DNA of 64,000 nt from Paenibacillus agri (GTDB lineage Bacteria; Bacillota; Bacilli; Paenibacillales; Paenibacillaceae): NCBI RefSeq assembly GCF_013359945.1, contig NZ_JABWCS010000198.1:1-64000 (forward strand), in the 5' to 3' direction. A program made the translations under genes and the position numbers. The notes beneath the pieces were generated by a model. The model was not told the DNA's origin. It ran no database searches and was given only the letters and a program-made list of their open reading frames with translations. Position 1 is the first letter of the stretch. Every line of letters starts with the position of its first letter. Positions 7,971 to 18,111 of the stretch are shown in pieces.

Positions 7971-9959
7971 CTACCGCCGTTCATCCAGCTTGAAACGACC
8001 CGCCAGCTTCTGTAGCTCTTCGGCCAGATGGCTGAGATCCGCGGACGATGAGGCGATCTCCTCCACAGAAGCCAGTTGCTCCTGTGCGGCAGCGGAGATC
8101 GTCTCTGTGCTGACAGCAGCTTCACCGGTAATCAAGCGAATTTCAGCAATTGCCTTCTCCATGCTATCTGTTTCGGAGGTGAGCGTACGGACAGCTCCAC
8201 CCATCACTTCGATTTTCTCCGCGGCACCCTTAACTGCTCTACGGATACGCGAGAAGGATCGGCCTGTGGTGTCGACCGCCAGAATCCCTTCCGATACACG
8301 CTCTTTAGCAGCTTCCATAGCGATTGTAGCCTGCGTCATTTCCCCATTAATGGAAGTGATTTGATCGGCAATTCGTGTCGCCGATTGCTCTGATTCCTCC
8401 GCCAGCTTGCGCACCTCTGCGGCCACGACAGCAAACCCACGGCCCTGCTCGCCCGCCCTTGCGGCCTCAATGGAAGCATTCAGCGCCAGCAAGTTCGTCT
8501 GACGGGCAATTCCCTTGATCACTCCCACAATACCGGTGATCTGATCAGTACGGCTATTGAGCTTGTGGATCACGCCGCCCAGCTCTTCCACTGTCTCGTG
8601 GATGCCATTAATTTTGTCCACGACACTAATAACCGAATCGCCGCCTTCTGAAGCAGACACTGAGGTTTTATCCATCATTGCTGACACCTGCTCCATAACC
8701 TCCGAGATCCCCATCACTTCACTGGCTGTTGCTGTCACACTCTCCATGCCCTTATGTACGCTGTTAACCTGACGCTCCGTTCCCCCCGCCACCTCCTGGA
8801 TGGCGATAGTCACATGCTCAATAGCCTTTGTGGTCTGCTCTGCATTCGCAGTCAGTTCCTCGGCAGAGGAAGACACATTGTCCGTCATCTCCTGTACACC
8901 AACGATCATGCTCCGCAGATTGACCACCATGGATTGGAAGTTTCCGGCCAGCACGCCGACCTCATCCATCCGGTAGCCGTCGATATTCTTCGACAAGTCA
9001 CCCTCGGCGATCACTTCTGTGGCCTTTCTCAATCGGCGAAGCGGCTGAAGTATGGAATGCACATTAATATAGACAAGTACCATTGCTACCAAGACAGAGC
9101 CAATGATAACCATCGTGGCTGTAGTGCGGATAGGTGTTGTTACAGCACTAACCTCGTTCATACTGATCGTGCCCCCAATTCTCCAGCCCGTCAGCTCGTT
9201 GACCATAAAGGTCATCTTCTTGTTATCATCCTTATGGACGTAATCGAAGGAACCTTCCTCTGTTTCGAACATCTTCTTCACAAAATCAGCACCGGATTCT
9301 GCGCCAATCGTCTCTGTAGGATGGACCAGAAACTTCTTGCTGCTATCCATGACCAGGATATAGCCTTCCTTTCCCACCTTAAGACTTGTCAGCTTGCCCA
9401 GTTCGGCCAAATTGAGATTCAGCGCCACAACACCATCACCGCTCGCTAATACGGCAGAGATGGCAATGACATTCTCTTTGTCGGCCGATTGGAAAGCCGG
9501 GGAGATCACTACCCCCTTGCTGTTCTTCAACGCATTGACATAGGAATTCTCCTTGCGTGGATCATAGTCATCAGGCAGCTTGGATTCAGAGGCATGCAGT
9601 GCCTTGGCCCGGCTTGTTCCCACATAAATATCTAGCACATCCGAATGCAGCGCCGCATATTCCTTTAACCTGGCCTGAATCCCCAAAGAAGCTTCACCAT
9701 TTGCTTCGCTGTTAATATCATCTGCCTTCAGCTGTCTGGCAAAGTATTCAATATCATTAATCTTGGACTGTATATTGGCATTAATAATGCTGTTGACCGC
9801 TCCTACGCTCTCCTTCGCGTTATTTATTAATTGATCTTCCACTTCACGGCTGGCTGATTGATAAGTTTGCCAGCCAATAATCATGCTTGGCACCAGCAGC
9901 ACAAGCATGTAGGTGGCAACGAGCTTTGTACGGATGGAGATAACCGTATTTTTGTTCAT
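7971..9959 (-). CDS. Methyl-accepting chemotaxis protein with extracellular Cache-type sensor
   Basis: This 662-residue chemoreceptor has a first membrane helix at about 12-30 and a dCache-like extracellular ligand domain at about 35-270. A second helix near 280-300 is followed by a HAMP domain and a cytoplasmic coiled coil. The signalling hairpin [20 protein letters not shown] is intact. It should sense a small molecule outside the cell and control CheA. It is a single gene with no che genes nearby, typical of dispersed MCPs. Confidence 0.95.
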   Translation of the reverse strand: MNKNTVISIRTKLVATYMLVLLVPSMIIGWQTYQSASREVEDQLINNAKESVGAVNSIINANIQSKINDIEYFARQLKADDINSEANGEASLGIQARLKEYAALHSDVLDIYVGTSRAKALHASESKLPDDYDPRKENSYVNALKNSKGVVISPAFQSADKENVIAISAVLASGDGVVALNLNLAELGKLTSLKVGKEGYILVMDSSKKFLVHPTETIGAESGADFVKKMFETEEGSFDYVHKDDNKKMTFMVNELTGWRIGGTISMNEVSAVTTPIRTTATMVIIGSVLVAMVLVYINVHSILQPLRRLRKATEVIAEGDLSKNIDGYRMDEVGVLAGNFQSMVVNLRSMIVGVQEMTDNVSSSAEELTANAEQTTKAIEHVTIAIQEVAGGTERQVNSVHKGMESVTATASEVMGISEVMEQVSAMMDKTSVSASEGGDSVISVVDKINGIHETVEELGGVIHKLNSRTDQITGIVGVIKGIARQTNLLALNASIEAARAGEQGRGFAVVAAEVRKLAEESEQSATRIADQITSINGEMTQATIAMEAAKERVSEGILAVDTTGRSFSRIRRAVKGAAEKIEVMGGAVRTLTSETDSMEKAIAEIRLITGEAAVSTETISAAAQEQLASVEEIASSSADLSHLAEELQKLAGRFKLDERR

Positions 9960-10123
9960 GAGGTGTGATCACTCTCTCTTTCATCTGGGTCTTAAGTAGG
10001 TATGCTCTTGAAGTTAATAACAACTTTATGTATATAAATATAATTCAGCTTTCACAGTCTTTTTCCCTTCTCATCCTCTTGAATATTCTCACATATTTCT
10101 TCAGAATACTCCTATAAAAAATG

Positions 10124-10153
10124 AAAAGACCGCTTTAATGAAAGCGGTCTTTT
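10124..10153. terminator. Second terminator downstream of the PerR-like gene
   Basis: A near-perfect hairpin: AAAAGACCGCTTT, loop AATG, AAAGCGGTCTTTT. The A and T runs on both sides make it usable in either direction. Given the gene orientations it backs up the perR-like terminator and shields the MCP promoter. Confidence 0.85.
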
Positions 10154-10180
10154 CTTATATGAATAATATCTTGAACACAA

Positions 10181-10208
10181 AAAAACAAGGACGAAAGTCC
10201 CTGTTTTC
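10181..10208 (-). terminator. Terminator directly after the PerR-like gene
   Basis: On the minus strand AAACAGGGAC and GTCCTTGTTT pair around a TTTC loop and run into seven T. It begins right at the stop codon. Confidence 0.85.
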
Positions 10209-10604
10209 TTAATTCGTTCTTTTCCCTTTACAGTTTGGGCAAATTCCGCCGAATACGACATGGGCATGCCCAATGGTATACCCTGTTTCGCTAGCGACTT
10301 CGTTTATCCATTCTTCCGGAACGTGGCTCATCACTTCATCCACCGCCCCGCACACCTCGCATATAATATGCTGATGATCATCCATTCTCGCATCATATCG
10401 GCTTGCCGATTCGCCGAGCTTCAGCTCCTGGATCAGCTTCTTGTCAGACAGATAACGAAGGGAGTTATAGACTGTGCCATAAGCAAGATTGTGTCCCTGT
10501 TCCACCAGGCGGTTCATTACCTCAGCAGCAGTTGGGTGATCATGCGAATTCCGAACGATATCGTAAACGGCTTGCCGTTGAGAAGTCAGATTAAGGTTTC
10601 TCAT
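10209..10604 (-). CDS. perR: Fur-family transcriptional regulator, PerR-like
   Basis: This 131-residue metalloregulator has an N-terminal winged helix (TSQRQAVYDIV, TAAEVMNRL, TVYNSLRYL) and a C-terminal dimer domain. Two CxxC pairs (CEVC and CPNC) form the structural zinc site. The region DDHQHIICEVCG holds the His-x-His of the regulatory metal site. The SHDHP segment fits the His that is oxidised in PerR. I favour PerR (peroxide stress) over Fur or Zur on the HQH/DARMDD pattern, but this is not certain. The start is ATG 10604, with GAGG 9 bases upstream; a longer frame to 10664 would overrun the promoter. Confidence 0.85.
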   Translation of the reverse strand: MRNLNLTSQRQAVYDIVRNSHDHPTAAEVMNRLVEQGHNLAYGTVYNSLRYLSDKKLIQELKLGESASRYDARMDDHQHIICEVCGAVDEVMSHVPEEWINEVASETGYTIGHAHVVFGGICPNCKGKRTN

Positions 10605-10635
10605 TTCGATCATCCTCTTATTTATTTTTAGATCA

Positions 10636-10664
10636 AGTATAAGTATTAAAGACGATACGGTCAA
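10636..10664 (-). promoter_or_regulatory. Sigma-A promoter of the PerR-like gene
   Basis: On the minus strand there is TTGACC (10659-10664), a 17-base spacer, and TATACT (10636-10641). It lies 32 bases before the ATG. No clear PerR box (TTATAAT-ATTATAA type) is seen over it. Confidence 0.7.
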
Positions 10665-10790
10665 TAAAAATAGCCAGAGCTCTACTATATTTTATATAGC
10701 CTTTTCCGCAAAATTCGCTAAAATGGACTTATCCATTCATTGAATACACCGGATTTAGCCAATTCTCCATGCAAGGGGCCATTGAAAGTT

Positions 10791-11933
10791 ATGCTGATTG
10801 ACCTGATTACCAGCTTGTTCACTAATTTCTGCATTCTCGTTACATTTGTCTTCCTCTCCGGCAGTCTTTCCAAGCGATACAACTTCCTGGGCCGTACAAT
10901 GTCGCCTCTGGCAGGGATCGCCGCCGGATTGATACTCGGGCTCTTCGGCATAATTCTGATGAGCTACTCGTTCCCTATTGGACCGAATACCTACGCGAAT
11001 CTGCGGCATCTGGCGATTATTATCGCAGGCGCTTATCTCGGCTGGCTTCCTGCTGCTGTCTGTGCTGTCCTTCTGGCCGTCAGTCGGCTCCTCTTCTATG
11101 ATATTACATACAATTCCCTTTCCGCCGCCTTTTCCTTGCTGCTCTGCGGCGCTTGCTGCAGTTGGATCGCGCTTAAGCCTTGGACCCGGCTACGCAAAAT
11201 GACCGTCAGCAATCTGGTCACCATGGGGCTCGTATTTGCCCTGCTGCTTAACAATCTGGACGGTTTCCAAACGGTCATGCAGGTCTTTCCAATAGAGCTG
11301 GCTGCCTCTCTTGCTACCGGCCTTATCGTCTATTATGTTGCGGAGTATATCCAGCGCTCCAATGAATTGTTTAACCAGCTTGAGGTGCGGGCTACGACCG
11401 ATTTTTTGACCGGACTGAATAACCGGCAGCAATTCCAGCGGCATTTGGAGAACGAGTTGCTCCAGGCTGCCGGGCAGCGCGAGAGCTTGTCCCTGCTTGC
11501 GGTAGATATCGATCATTTCAAGACCATTAACGATACGTATGGACATCCAGCAGGAGATCAGGTACTGATTCAGCTTGCCCAGCGGCTGATCGGAGCTGCT
11601 CGGCCTCAGGATATTGTTGCTCGCAATGGTGGCGAGGAATTTTCAGTGCTACTGCCCATTTGCTCGCTGCAAGAAGCCGGGATAGCTGGCGAACGGATCC
11701 GGGCAGCTGTAGAGCAAGACTTGTTCCTTTTGCCAGACGGACAGCGGATCCCCGTTACCATCTCCGTCGGTGCAGCTTGCTGTCGACCTGATTATGATGA
11801 AGCCGTCAGCCGCCTGCTGACCCAGCACGCCGACCAGGCGCTCTACCGGGCTAAAAATTCCGGGCGGAACAAGGTCTGCTCCGAACCCCCTTATCCCCGC
11901 GAGAACCAATCCTATGAAAGGCAGCTTATTTAA
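10791..11933 (+). CDS. Membrane diguanylate cyclase: LytS-type 5TM sensor plus GGDEF domain
   Basis: This protein of about 380 residues makes cyclic di-GMP. The N-terminal half has five to six membrane helices with the 5TMR-LYT signature (GPNTYANLRHLAIIIAGAYLG), as in LytS-type sensors. The cytoplasmic half is a GGDEF domain: DIDHFKTINDTYGH, then ARNGGEEFSVLLP as the active-site loop (GGEEF). RPQD five residues before it is an intact inhibitory I-site. The start is taken at ATG 10791, although AAGGGG is 12 bases away; a longer TTG frame from 10740 has no ribosome site. Its 3' end overlaps the convergent gerC-type gene by 8 bases. Confidence 0.88.
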   Translation: MLIDLITSLFTNFCILVTFVFLSGSLSKRYNFLGRTMSPLAGIAAGLILGLFGIILMSYSFPIGPNTYANLRHLAIIIAGAYLGWLPAAVCAVLLAVSRLLFYDITYNSLSAAFSLLLCGACCSWIALKPWTRLRKMTVSNLVTMGLVFALLLNNLDGFQTVMQVFPIELAASLATGLIVYYVAEYIQRSNELFNQLEVRATTDFLTGLNNRQQFQRHLENELLQAAGQRESLSLLAVDIDHFKTINDTYGHPAGDQVLIQLAQRLIGAARPQDIVARNGGEEFSVLLPICSLQEAGIAGERIRAAVEQDLFLLPDGQRIPVTISVGAACCRPDYDEAVSRLLTQHADQALYRAKNSGRNKVCSEPPYPRENQSYERQLI

Positions 11934-13023
11934 TCATGCCGGAGTATTTGATATCCACATCCACCAATGTTTTGAATTCCAGCTTCGGATAAATAGCCTT
12001 CCAGTCCCTCATCTCCGTGTCATTGTTGAAATGTCTTGAAGCGTAGCGCAAGCCCCAGCCAAACGGGTCCAGTCCGCTTCGTTGAATTTTGACCAGAAGC
12101 TTCTCAATCCCTTCCTTCAGCTCTTCTCCCCCAGCCTTGGAGAGCTGTTGAAGGACCTGATGAGTGACTATATCCTGAGAGCTATTCTCTTCAAGAATAC
12201 CCAAGAGCTTCACCTTGTATTGAATATACGGCTTTCCCTCTTCAGGGGTAAAAATTCGATAACTGGCTGACGTATCCTCCGTATAGTATTGATACATCCC
12301 GCCTTTGTAATGAGCGGGGAGATTGGTCCGCAGCTCGCGGCGTGTCAGCAGATTGAAAAGTCTGGTTTCATCGGGGGAGAGAATGAGACGGATTTTCTGT
12401 TTATCGAGTAGAGCGAGCTTGTTGATCAGAAATTGCTCTGTTCCTTGAGATTCAATAATCGGAAGAGTGGGATCTATGCCCACCTCAAAAACATTTTTCA
12501 TTAGCTGATAGGAATACACGCTCGCGATAAAAGGCGACTCCGTCCCTTCGCCGCTCATCGCCATGATAAGCGAATTAGAAGGAATATGCTCCGACTGAGG
12601 CTTTATATTCAGTACTTTCAGCGCCTCCGGTCTGCCCACGCCAAAGTTCAGGATCAACTGGATATCCCTGCGCCGCACGGCCCAGTCCATCACATGGCGG
12701 ATATCTTTTTCAGCAAGCTTCTCTCCCATGATGATCGATTTGCAATGCACGTAATCGAGTTCCTTCTCCACTCTGGATTTCATCATACGGAGCGCTTCCG
12801 AGATGCTGTAGGATTCCTCCGTCAATATCTGCATCTTCTCATCAATCTTAGTAATATCACCCTGCGGTACGGCCAGCTTCAGACTAACCTTAAGGTTACC
12901 TTCTTTCTCCCCAGGGTCGATCCCCATGGCAACCACGAATATCCGCCGGTCGATATCCTTGAAATCACAGCCAGCCGTCAGTAGCAACAGTATCGTTATA
13001 AGCAAAAGAAACACTTTCTTCAA
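11926..13023 (-). CDS. Ger(x)C-family spore germination lipoprotein (GerAC type)
   Basis: This 365-residue protein is the C subunit of a nutrient-germinant receptor, anchored to the outer face of the spore inner membrane. The N-terminus KKVFLLLITILLLLTAGC is a lipoprotein signal with an LTAGC lipobox. The mature part begins DFKDIDRRIFVVAMGIDP, characteristic of Ger(x)C proteins. The start is a TTG at 13021-13023 preceded by AGGAGG 8 bases upstream. This TTG overlaps the TGA of the upstream gene (TTGA), so translation is coupled. Longer in-frame starts would run into the gerB gene and lose the signal sequence. Confidence 0.92.
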   Translation of the reverse strand: MKKVFLLLITILLLLTAGCDFKDIDRRIFVVAMGIDPGEKEGNLKVSLKLAVPQGDITKIDEKMQILTEESYSISEALRMMKSRVEKELDYVHCKSIIMGEKLAEKDIRHVMDWAVRRRDIQLILNFGVGRPEALKVLNIKPQSEHIPSNSLIMAMSGEGTESPFIASVYSYQLMKNVFEVGIDPTLPIIESQGTEQFLINKLALLDKQKIRLILSPDETRLFNLLTRRELRTNLPAHYKGGMYQYYTEDTSASYRIFTPEEGKPYIQYKVKLLGILEENSSQDIVTHQVLQQLSKAGGEELKEGIEKLLVKIQRSGLDPFGWGLRYASRHFNNDTEMRDWKAIYPKLEFKTLVDVDIKYSGMIK

Positions 13024-14129
13024 GGATTCCGCCTCCTGGCCTTCCGCATTTTTATAACGCAGTAGAACAGTGTCGCTATCATCGACATTTCTCCAAGCCA
13101 GCGGATCTGCAGAAACCACTCCGCCAGTTGGTTAAGCTCATATTGGTCCATGAACATCAACAGCAGAGTTGCCACACAGAACAACCCCAGGATGATCCAT
13201 TCTTTCCACAGCTTCGCTTTGGATGAATTTTTGTCAGCGAATGGCATAATACTCTTGAACAGCTCCAGCCCCACGTGCCAGTGTACGATCACACTCATGA
13301 CGGATAGGGTCATATAGGCAAAATAAAAAATAAACAGCATCCGCTCAATTAAAAACGTCTCGATCCGAATGCTGTCAGCGGTTGAGAACCAAGTGTATAC
13401 ATGACGTTCGACTCCAATCGTTCCAAAATAGCCGATAGGCACCAGAAACGTCATTAATAGCACAAGCAATCCTTCCACAGCGATTAGCCAGACATGGCGG
13501 AGCTTGATTTTGTGAAACAGCCGGTTGAAGATAGCCAGATTGATATAGCCGCTAAACAAAAAAGTACCGGCAGCCATACTCTTGATATCCGGCTTATGCC
13601 AGATAAAGGTCACGATCTGCAGCACAGAGTCCCAACTGAAATTAGGGTTGGCCAACGCTTTTACACTCGCATACAGAATTAGAGGCAAGGTGATGCCCAA
13701 GATCACCTCGAGCCCGTATAACAAAGACAGCCCATCTACCCGGCAGCAAAGACAAACCAGAATTAGAAACCCGATGACTACCGGATAAGCCCCTGTGTCC
13801 GGGCTGATAAATCGCAAGGTGATGTCCACGAATGAGAGCAATGTGATCACCCCCGCTACATACCATAGCACCGCGTAGACCAAGAGCATCGGTGTCGACA
13901 CAAGCCTCGGCATAAGCGAATTGAAGATTTCCGGGATTCCCTTGCCAGGGAATTTGTCCATCAATTTGGTAAACACATAGACAAATGTTGTACCGATTGG
14001 CACCGCAATCAGGATCGACATTAACGCTCCGTCAAAACGTCTGTCCATCAGCTCTCTGGGCACAAAGTTAATAATATTGATCAGACTATTCATCAGAAAG
14101 AGACAGTAGAAATAGCGGCTTTTAACCAT
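13020..14129 (-). CDS. GerAB-type spore germination permease (APC superfamily)
   Basis: This 369-residue integral membrane protein has about ten predicted helices. GerB subunits belong to the amino acid-polyamine-organocation superfamily and bind the germinant. The start FCLFLMNSLINIINFVPREL-type region and the Tyr/Trp-rich helix ends fit the family. It overlaps the gerA-type gene by 8 bases and the gerC-type gene by 4. The germinant cannot be predicted. Confidence 0.92.
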   Translation of the reverse strand: MVKSRYFYCLFLMNSLINIINFVPRELMDRRFDGALMSILIAVPIGTTFVYVFTKLMDKFPGKGIPEIFNSLMPRLVSTPMLLVYAVLWYVAGVITLLSFVDITLRFISPDTGAYPVVIGFLILVCLCCRVDGLSLLYGLEVILGITLPLILYASVKALANPNFSWDSVLQIVTFIWHKPDIKSMAAGTFLFSGYINLAIFNRLFHKIKLRHVWLIAVEGLLVLLMTFLVPIGYFGTIGVERHVYTWFSTADSIRIETFLIERMLFIFYFAYMTLSVMSVIVHWHVGLELFKSIMPFADKNSSKAKLWKEWIILGLFCVATLLLMFMDQYELNQLAEWFLQIRWLGEMSMIATLFYCVIKMRKARRRNP

Positions 14130-15495
14130 CAGTGCCCCCGCCTTTCTTGAATTTACGGAAGCTGATGTTGTCCATGAAGAAGAGCCGGAAATAGGGCTGG
14201 CCGAAACTCCGCTGGCTGCATAAATAAATCATCAAGCCGACCAAGCAGGATACAACGCCGACCAAACCAAGAAAGGCAGCGGCAATCACGAAGAAATATT
14301 TCAACACACGAACCGAGAAACTCATCATATTCAGCGGAATCAGAAAGTTCGAAATGGCGACTGCGGACACTAGAATGATCATAATATTGCCGACCAGACC
14401 GGCTTGCGTGGCCGCCTGACCCAGAATCAGACCGCCAACCGTGGTCGCCGTCGGACCGATCGCCCGAGGTAGCCGAATACTCGCTTCTGTCAGGAATTCC
14501 ATCATGATGAGCATGATTAGAACTTCCACAAAAGAGGGATACGGCACGGTTGCGCGACTTCCTGCCACAAGCAGTGCAATCTGCACCCGGATGATCTCCG
14601 GATTGTAAGAGGTGAACGCAACATATAGAGCTGGAAGCCACAGCGTCATAGCTACTCCGATAACCCGCAGGAACTTCAGGAATCTTCCGACGAAGGGAAA
14701 CTGGATTTTGTCATCCATTGCGGTAAAGAAATCATTGAAGATGGAAGGCAACACAATAGCATAGCCTGTAGTATCCATCATCAGCGCCACTTTGCCTTCG
14801 GAGAGGTTGAATACAACGCGGTCCGGCCGCTCCGTTACAATGGTCTTGGGGAAAATCCGCAGCTTGTCGCTGCTTAGATACTTCTCAAGCTCGCCTGTAG
14901 CCTGCAAAATATCTACCCTCAGGGTCTGGAGCTTTTCCTTGACCTCAGCCAGCACATCATAGTTCACACGGCTTTCATCATATAGAATTGCCATTTTGGT
15001 CCGTGACAAATTGCCAATCAGCATTGATTCCATTTTTAATTGCGAGGATTGATAGCGTCGCCGCACCATATTGAGATTGATCGCCAGATTCTCGGTGAAT
15101 CCATCAGATGGGCCCTGGGTCACACTCTCTGTGATGGTCTCCGACACAGCGCTGTTCTCGGCATGTAGAACATCAAAGAAATAGAGCTGGTCCAGAATAG
15201 CTACAGCAGCATAACCGCTCAGCAGCAGTTCCAATGCCCGTTCACCCGTCGTCGCCTCTTCGCTGCCTGGGTAGGTACGAATGTAATCCTTATAAGCTTC
15301 GTTGTCCTCCATCTCATAGAACGGAGCAATAATACCGTGGCTGATCTTAACTGAATCTGTAATGCTCTTGATAAAGACCAGCCGGGCATCACCGGCAGGC
15401 GCAAGCAGCCGCTTATCCTCCAGATCTGCGATATTATCCAATTTTTCCGTGATCCATTCCAGGGAAGCAGCATGCTTCTGCGGTTGTTCTGACAC
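14122..15495 (-). CDS. GerAA-type spore germination protein
   Basis: This 457-residue A subunit of a germinant receptor has a soluble N-terminal half (residues 1-250, containing FIKSITDSVKI and VNYDVLAEVK). Four to five membrane helices follow, containing LPALYVAFTSYNPE and the PFPSFVE-like YPSFVEVLIM. GerA proteins form the oligomeric ion channel opened by germinant. The start is GTG 15495 with GGGGAGGG upstream. It is first in the gerA-gerB-gerC operon. Confidence 0.93.
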   Translation of the reverse strand: MSEQPQKHAASLEWITEKLDNIADLEDKRLLAPAGDARLVFIKSITDSVKISHGIIAPFYEMEDNEAYKDYIRTYPGSEEATTGERALELLLSGYAAVAILDQLYFFDVLHAENSAVSETITESVTQGPSDGFTENLAINLNMVRRRYQSSQLKMESMLIGNLSRTKMAILYDESRVNYDVLAEVKEKLQTLRVDILQATGELEKYLSSDKLRIFPKTIVTERPDRVVFNLSEGKVALMMDTTGYAIVLPSIFNDFFTAMDDKIQFPFVGRFLKFLRVIGVAMTLWLPALYVAFTSYNPEIIRVQIALLVAGSRATVPYPSFVEVLIMLIMMEFLTEASIRLPRAIGPTATTVGGLILGQAATQAGLVGNIMIILVSAVAISNFLIPLNMMSFSVRVLKYFFVIAAAFLGLVGVVSCLVGLMIYLCSQRSFGQPYFRLFFMDNISFRKFKKGGGTDG

Positions 15496-15542
15496 TCTGG
15501 TTCCCTCCCCTCTTTTGGTTCCACTTTACGAAGATGTGTCCT

Positions 15543-15572
15543 TATTTTGGCATCATCGCCCGCAAATCATGC
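15543..15572 (-). promoter_or_regulatory. Possible sigma-G-type promoter of the germination operon
   Basis: On the minus strand GCATGA (15567-15572) and CAAAATA (15543-15549) are 17 bases apart, 48 bases before the GTG of the gerA-type gene. Sigma-G promoters, which normally drive ger operons, have a GNATR-type -35 and a CATNNTA-type -10, so the match is only partial. Confidence 0.35.
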
Positions 15573-15656
15573 ACTGCCCTCTGAACTGAAGTTTCTTTTT
15601 GCCATGTTGTGGTAATAATTGAACAACGTAATACAAAAGTAGGGAGGGATCAGAGC

Positions 15657-17213
15657 ATGAATCCAGAGAACCGGCTTACGGCTAATTTGCCGCAGTTTCC
15701 TGAATCGTTATGGCGGGATACTGTCGATGTACCGACTTTTCCGCGGCTGAACGGGAATCACCAGACGGATGTTGCCATTATAGGAGGGGGAATCACCGGG
15801 ATCACGACGGCCTACCTGCTCTCCAAAGCCGGCTATAAGGTGACTTTACTCGAGGCAGGAACCATCCTTAATGGAACGACCGGATTTACCAGCGCCAAAA
15901 TCACTGCCCAGCACGGACTGATCTACCACAATCTCTTAGAGCACTTTGGAGAGGAGCAGGCTGGTCTCTACTATAAATCCAACAATGAAGCTATGGAGTG
16001 GATGATCCGTACCGCACAAGAGCTACATCTGTCCTGCGGCATGACACGGGATGATGCTTACCTGTATGTCGATGCCGGAGATGACAAGACACGACAACAG
16101 CTTGAAAAGGAATTTGCAGCTTATCAGACCTTGGGGTTACCGGGAAAATGGCTGGATTCAGTCTCTCTACCCCTGCGGGCAGAAGGGGCTATTACCCTGC
16201 CGGGACAAGCCCGCTTTCACCCCCTGCAATATTTGCTAGGTCTACTCAAGGCATTCCTGGAAAACGGAGGTGTAGTGTACGAACACACCACTATTTCCGA
16301 AAAGGTAGAGAACAGCGGCAGGCTTACGCTTTTCACCGAGCAGGATCAGCATGCAATTACCTGCAGTCACGCGGTCTCCGCCTCCCACTTCCCCTTCTAT
16401 GACGGTGGAGCGCTCTACTTCTCGCGCCTGCATGCCGAACGCTCCTACTGCTTGGCTATTCAGCCGGAAATGCAGTTCGAGGGCGGGATGTATCTGAGTG
16501 CCGGGCAGCCTACCCGCTCCTTGCGGGCCGTGGAATGGGAGGGCCGCAAGCTAGTGATTGTCGGTGGAGACAATCATAAGACAGGCCAAGGCATTTGCAC
16601 CTTTGGGCATTATGAGAATCTGGAGAGGTTCGCGGGGCAATTGCTGGGGATTAAGGTAATGCCTTACCGCTGGTCGGCCCAGGACCTGATCACCCTCGAT
16701 AGAGTTCCTTATATTGGAAAGATAAAGGGCGATAAGGAGATCTATATCGCCACCGGCTTTGGGAAATGGGGAATGACCAGCGGCACCTTGGCAGCACAGA
16801 TCATTGCCGATCAAATACAGGGTACGGATAACCCCTACACAGAGCTGTACAATCCTTCACGCTTCAAAGCAAATCCTGGCATCAAGAACTTCATTGTGCA
16901 GAACGCCAATGTCGCCAAGGAGCTTATCGCAGGTAAGGTCGAGATCATCCACAAGAAGACCAAGGATCTCAAGCGGGACGAGGGGGCGGTTGTATTTCAT
17001 GATGGGAAGCGGATCGGCGCGTACAGAGACCTGGAAGGCCACCTTCATCTGGTCGACCGGACATGTACCCATATGGGCTGTGAGTGTGAGTGGAATAACG
17101 GAGAACGGACCTGGGATTGCCCCTGCCATGGCTCTCGCTTCTCCTATGATGGTGCCGTTCTAGAGGGACCGGCCACACTGCCCCTGGATACTATCAGTCC
17201 GAAAATCCCATGA
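15657..17213 (+). CDS. FAD-dependent oxidoreductase (DAO family) with C-terminal Rieske [2Fe-2S] domain
   Basis: This 518-residue protein is a fusion. Residues 1-400 form a D-amino-acid-oxidase-type FAD domain with the dinucleotide motif VAIIGGGITGITTAYLL. The C-terminal ~80 residues form a Rieske domain with CTHMGCE and CPCHGS, giving two Cys and two His cluster ligands. Members are known in Bacillus and Paenibacillus, but their substrates are mostly unknown. The start is ATG 15657 with GGGAGGGATC ahead. A frame open to 15609 is rejected for lack of a ribosome site. It stands alone, divergent from the ger operon. Confidence 0.92.
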   Translation: MNPENRLTANLPQFPESLWRDTVDVPTFPRLNGNHQTDVAIIGGGITGITTAYLLSKAGYKVTLLEAGTILNGTTGFTSAKITAQHGLIYHNLLEHFGEEQAGLYYKSNNEAMEWMIRTAQELHLSCGMTRDDAYLYVDAGDDKTRQQLEKEFAAYQTLGLPGKWLDSVSLPLRAEGAITLPGQARFHPLQYLLGLLKAFLENGGVVYEHTTISEKVENSGRLTLFTEQDQHAITCSHAVSASHFPFYDGGALYFSRLHAERSYCLAIQPEMQFEGGMYLSAGQPTRSLRAVEWEGRKLVIVGGDNHKTGQGICTFGHYENLERFAGQLLGIKVMPYRWSAQDLITLDRVPYIGKIKGDKEIYIATGFGKWGMTSGTLAAQIIADQIQGTDNPYTELYNPSRFKANPGIKNFIVQNANVAKELIAGKVEIIHKKTKDLKRDEGAVVFHDGKRIGAYRDLEGHLHLVDRTCTHMGCECEWNNGERTWDCPCHGSRFSYDGAVLEGPATLPLDTISPKIP

Positions 17214-17229
17214 GATTTGAGTAGCTGAG

Positions 17230-17273
17230 GCAAGCATGACGACGCTACCAACGGAGGCGGCGTGCTTGTCTTT
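17230..17273 (+). terminator. Probable terminator after the Rieske oxidoreductase gene
   Basis: GCAAGCA and TGCTTGT form the base of a stem with partial pairing of GACG and GGCGT inside. It is followed by CTTTG, so the T tract is short. Confidence 0.5.
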
Positions 17274-17338
17274 GCCCGCTCAGGTATAATTGAAGCGGAA
17301 GTTGTTATCTATTCTTTAAAAGGACGTGAAGCGAAGTT

Positions 17339-18058
17339 ATGGATCTGAGAGGAAAAAGCGTTGTAATTACCGGTGCAGGTAAAGGGATCGGGAAAGCACT
17401 TGCCCTTGCACTGGCCAAAGAAGGAGCCAACCTGGGTCTGATCTCCAGAACATCGGGTGATTTGGAAGCTTTGAAAGCCGCATTGACGGAAGTCTACGAC
17501 GTCAAAGTAAGCATTGCCGTTGCCGACATTTCTGTACAGGAAGAGGCAGAACGGGCTGTTGTTTCGCTCCAGAATGACCTTGGCGCATTCGACGCGCTTA
17601 TTAATAACGCCGGGGTTGCCCAGTTCGGTACATTTCTGGAAATGGACCCTGCGGACTGGAGACGCCATCTTGAGATCAATCTGTTCGGTGTCTACTATGT
17701 TACCAGAGCTGCGCTGCCAGCCATGATTGAGCGCAGCAGCGGCAATATCATCAATATCTCGTCCACAGCGGGCGAACGCGGATTTGCTACAGGCTCTGCC
17801 TACTGTTCCTCTAAGTTCGCGCTGATGGGCATGACCGAATCGCTGGCTCAGGAAGTGCGCAAGCACAATATCCGGGTGACTGCGCTGACGCCAAGTACAG
17901 TCAACACTCCACTAGCTGAGAACGCAGGTCTGAAGATTGGCGATGAGGATCGCATGATGCAGCCGGAGGATGTAGCTGAACTGACTATTGCTGCCCTGAA
18001 GCTGCCGGATCGTGTCTTCCTCAAGACCGCCGGTATTTGGACCACGAACCCGCAATAA
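17339..18058 (+). CDS. Short-chain dehydrogenase/reductase, FabG-like
   Basis: This 239-residue classical SDR has the NADP-binding GAGKGIG (12-18), the NNAG motif (INNAG), a catalytic Ser in NISSTAG and the YCSSK catalytic Tyr-Lys pair. The length and pattern match 3-ketoacyl-ACP reductase-like proteins, but many SDRs look like this and no fatty-acid genes are adjacent. The substrate is therefore open. Start ATG with AAAGGACG upstream. The heme-monooxygenase gene follows after 53 bases and may be co-transcribed. Confidence 0.9.
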   Translation: MDLRGKSVVITGAGKGIGKALALALAKEGANLGLISRTSGDLEALKAALTEVYDVKVSIAVADISVQEEAERAVVSLQNDLGAFDALINNAGVAQFGTFLEMDPADWRRHLEINLFGVYYVTRAALPAMIERSSGNIINISSTAGERGFATGSAYCSSKFALMGMTESLAQEVRKHNIRVTALTPSTVNTPLAENAGLKIGDEDRMMQPEDVAELTIAALKLPDRVFLKTAGIWTTNPQ

Positions 18059-18111
18059 ATAGTCTGTATCTCATATTCTTTCATTCATACTGCCTTAGGG
18101 AGGTTCATTGC

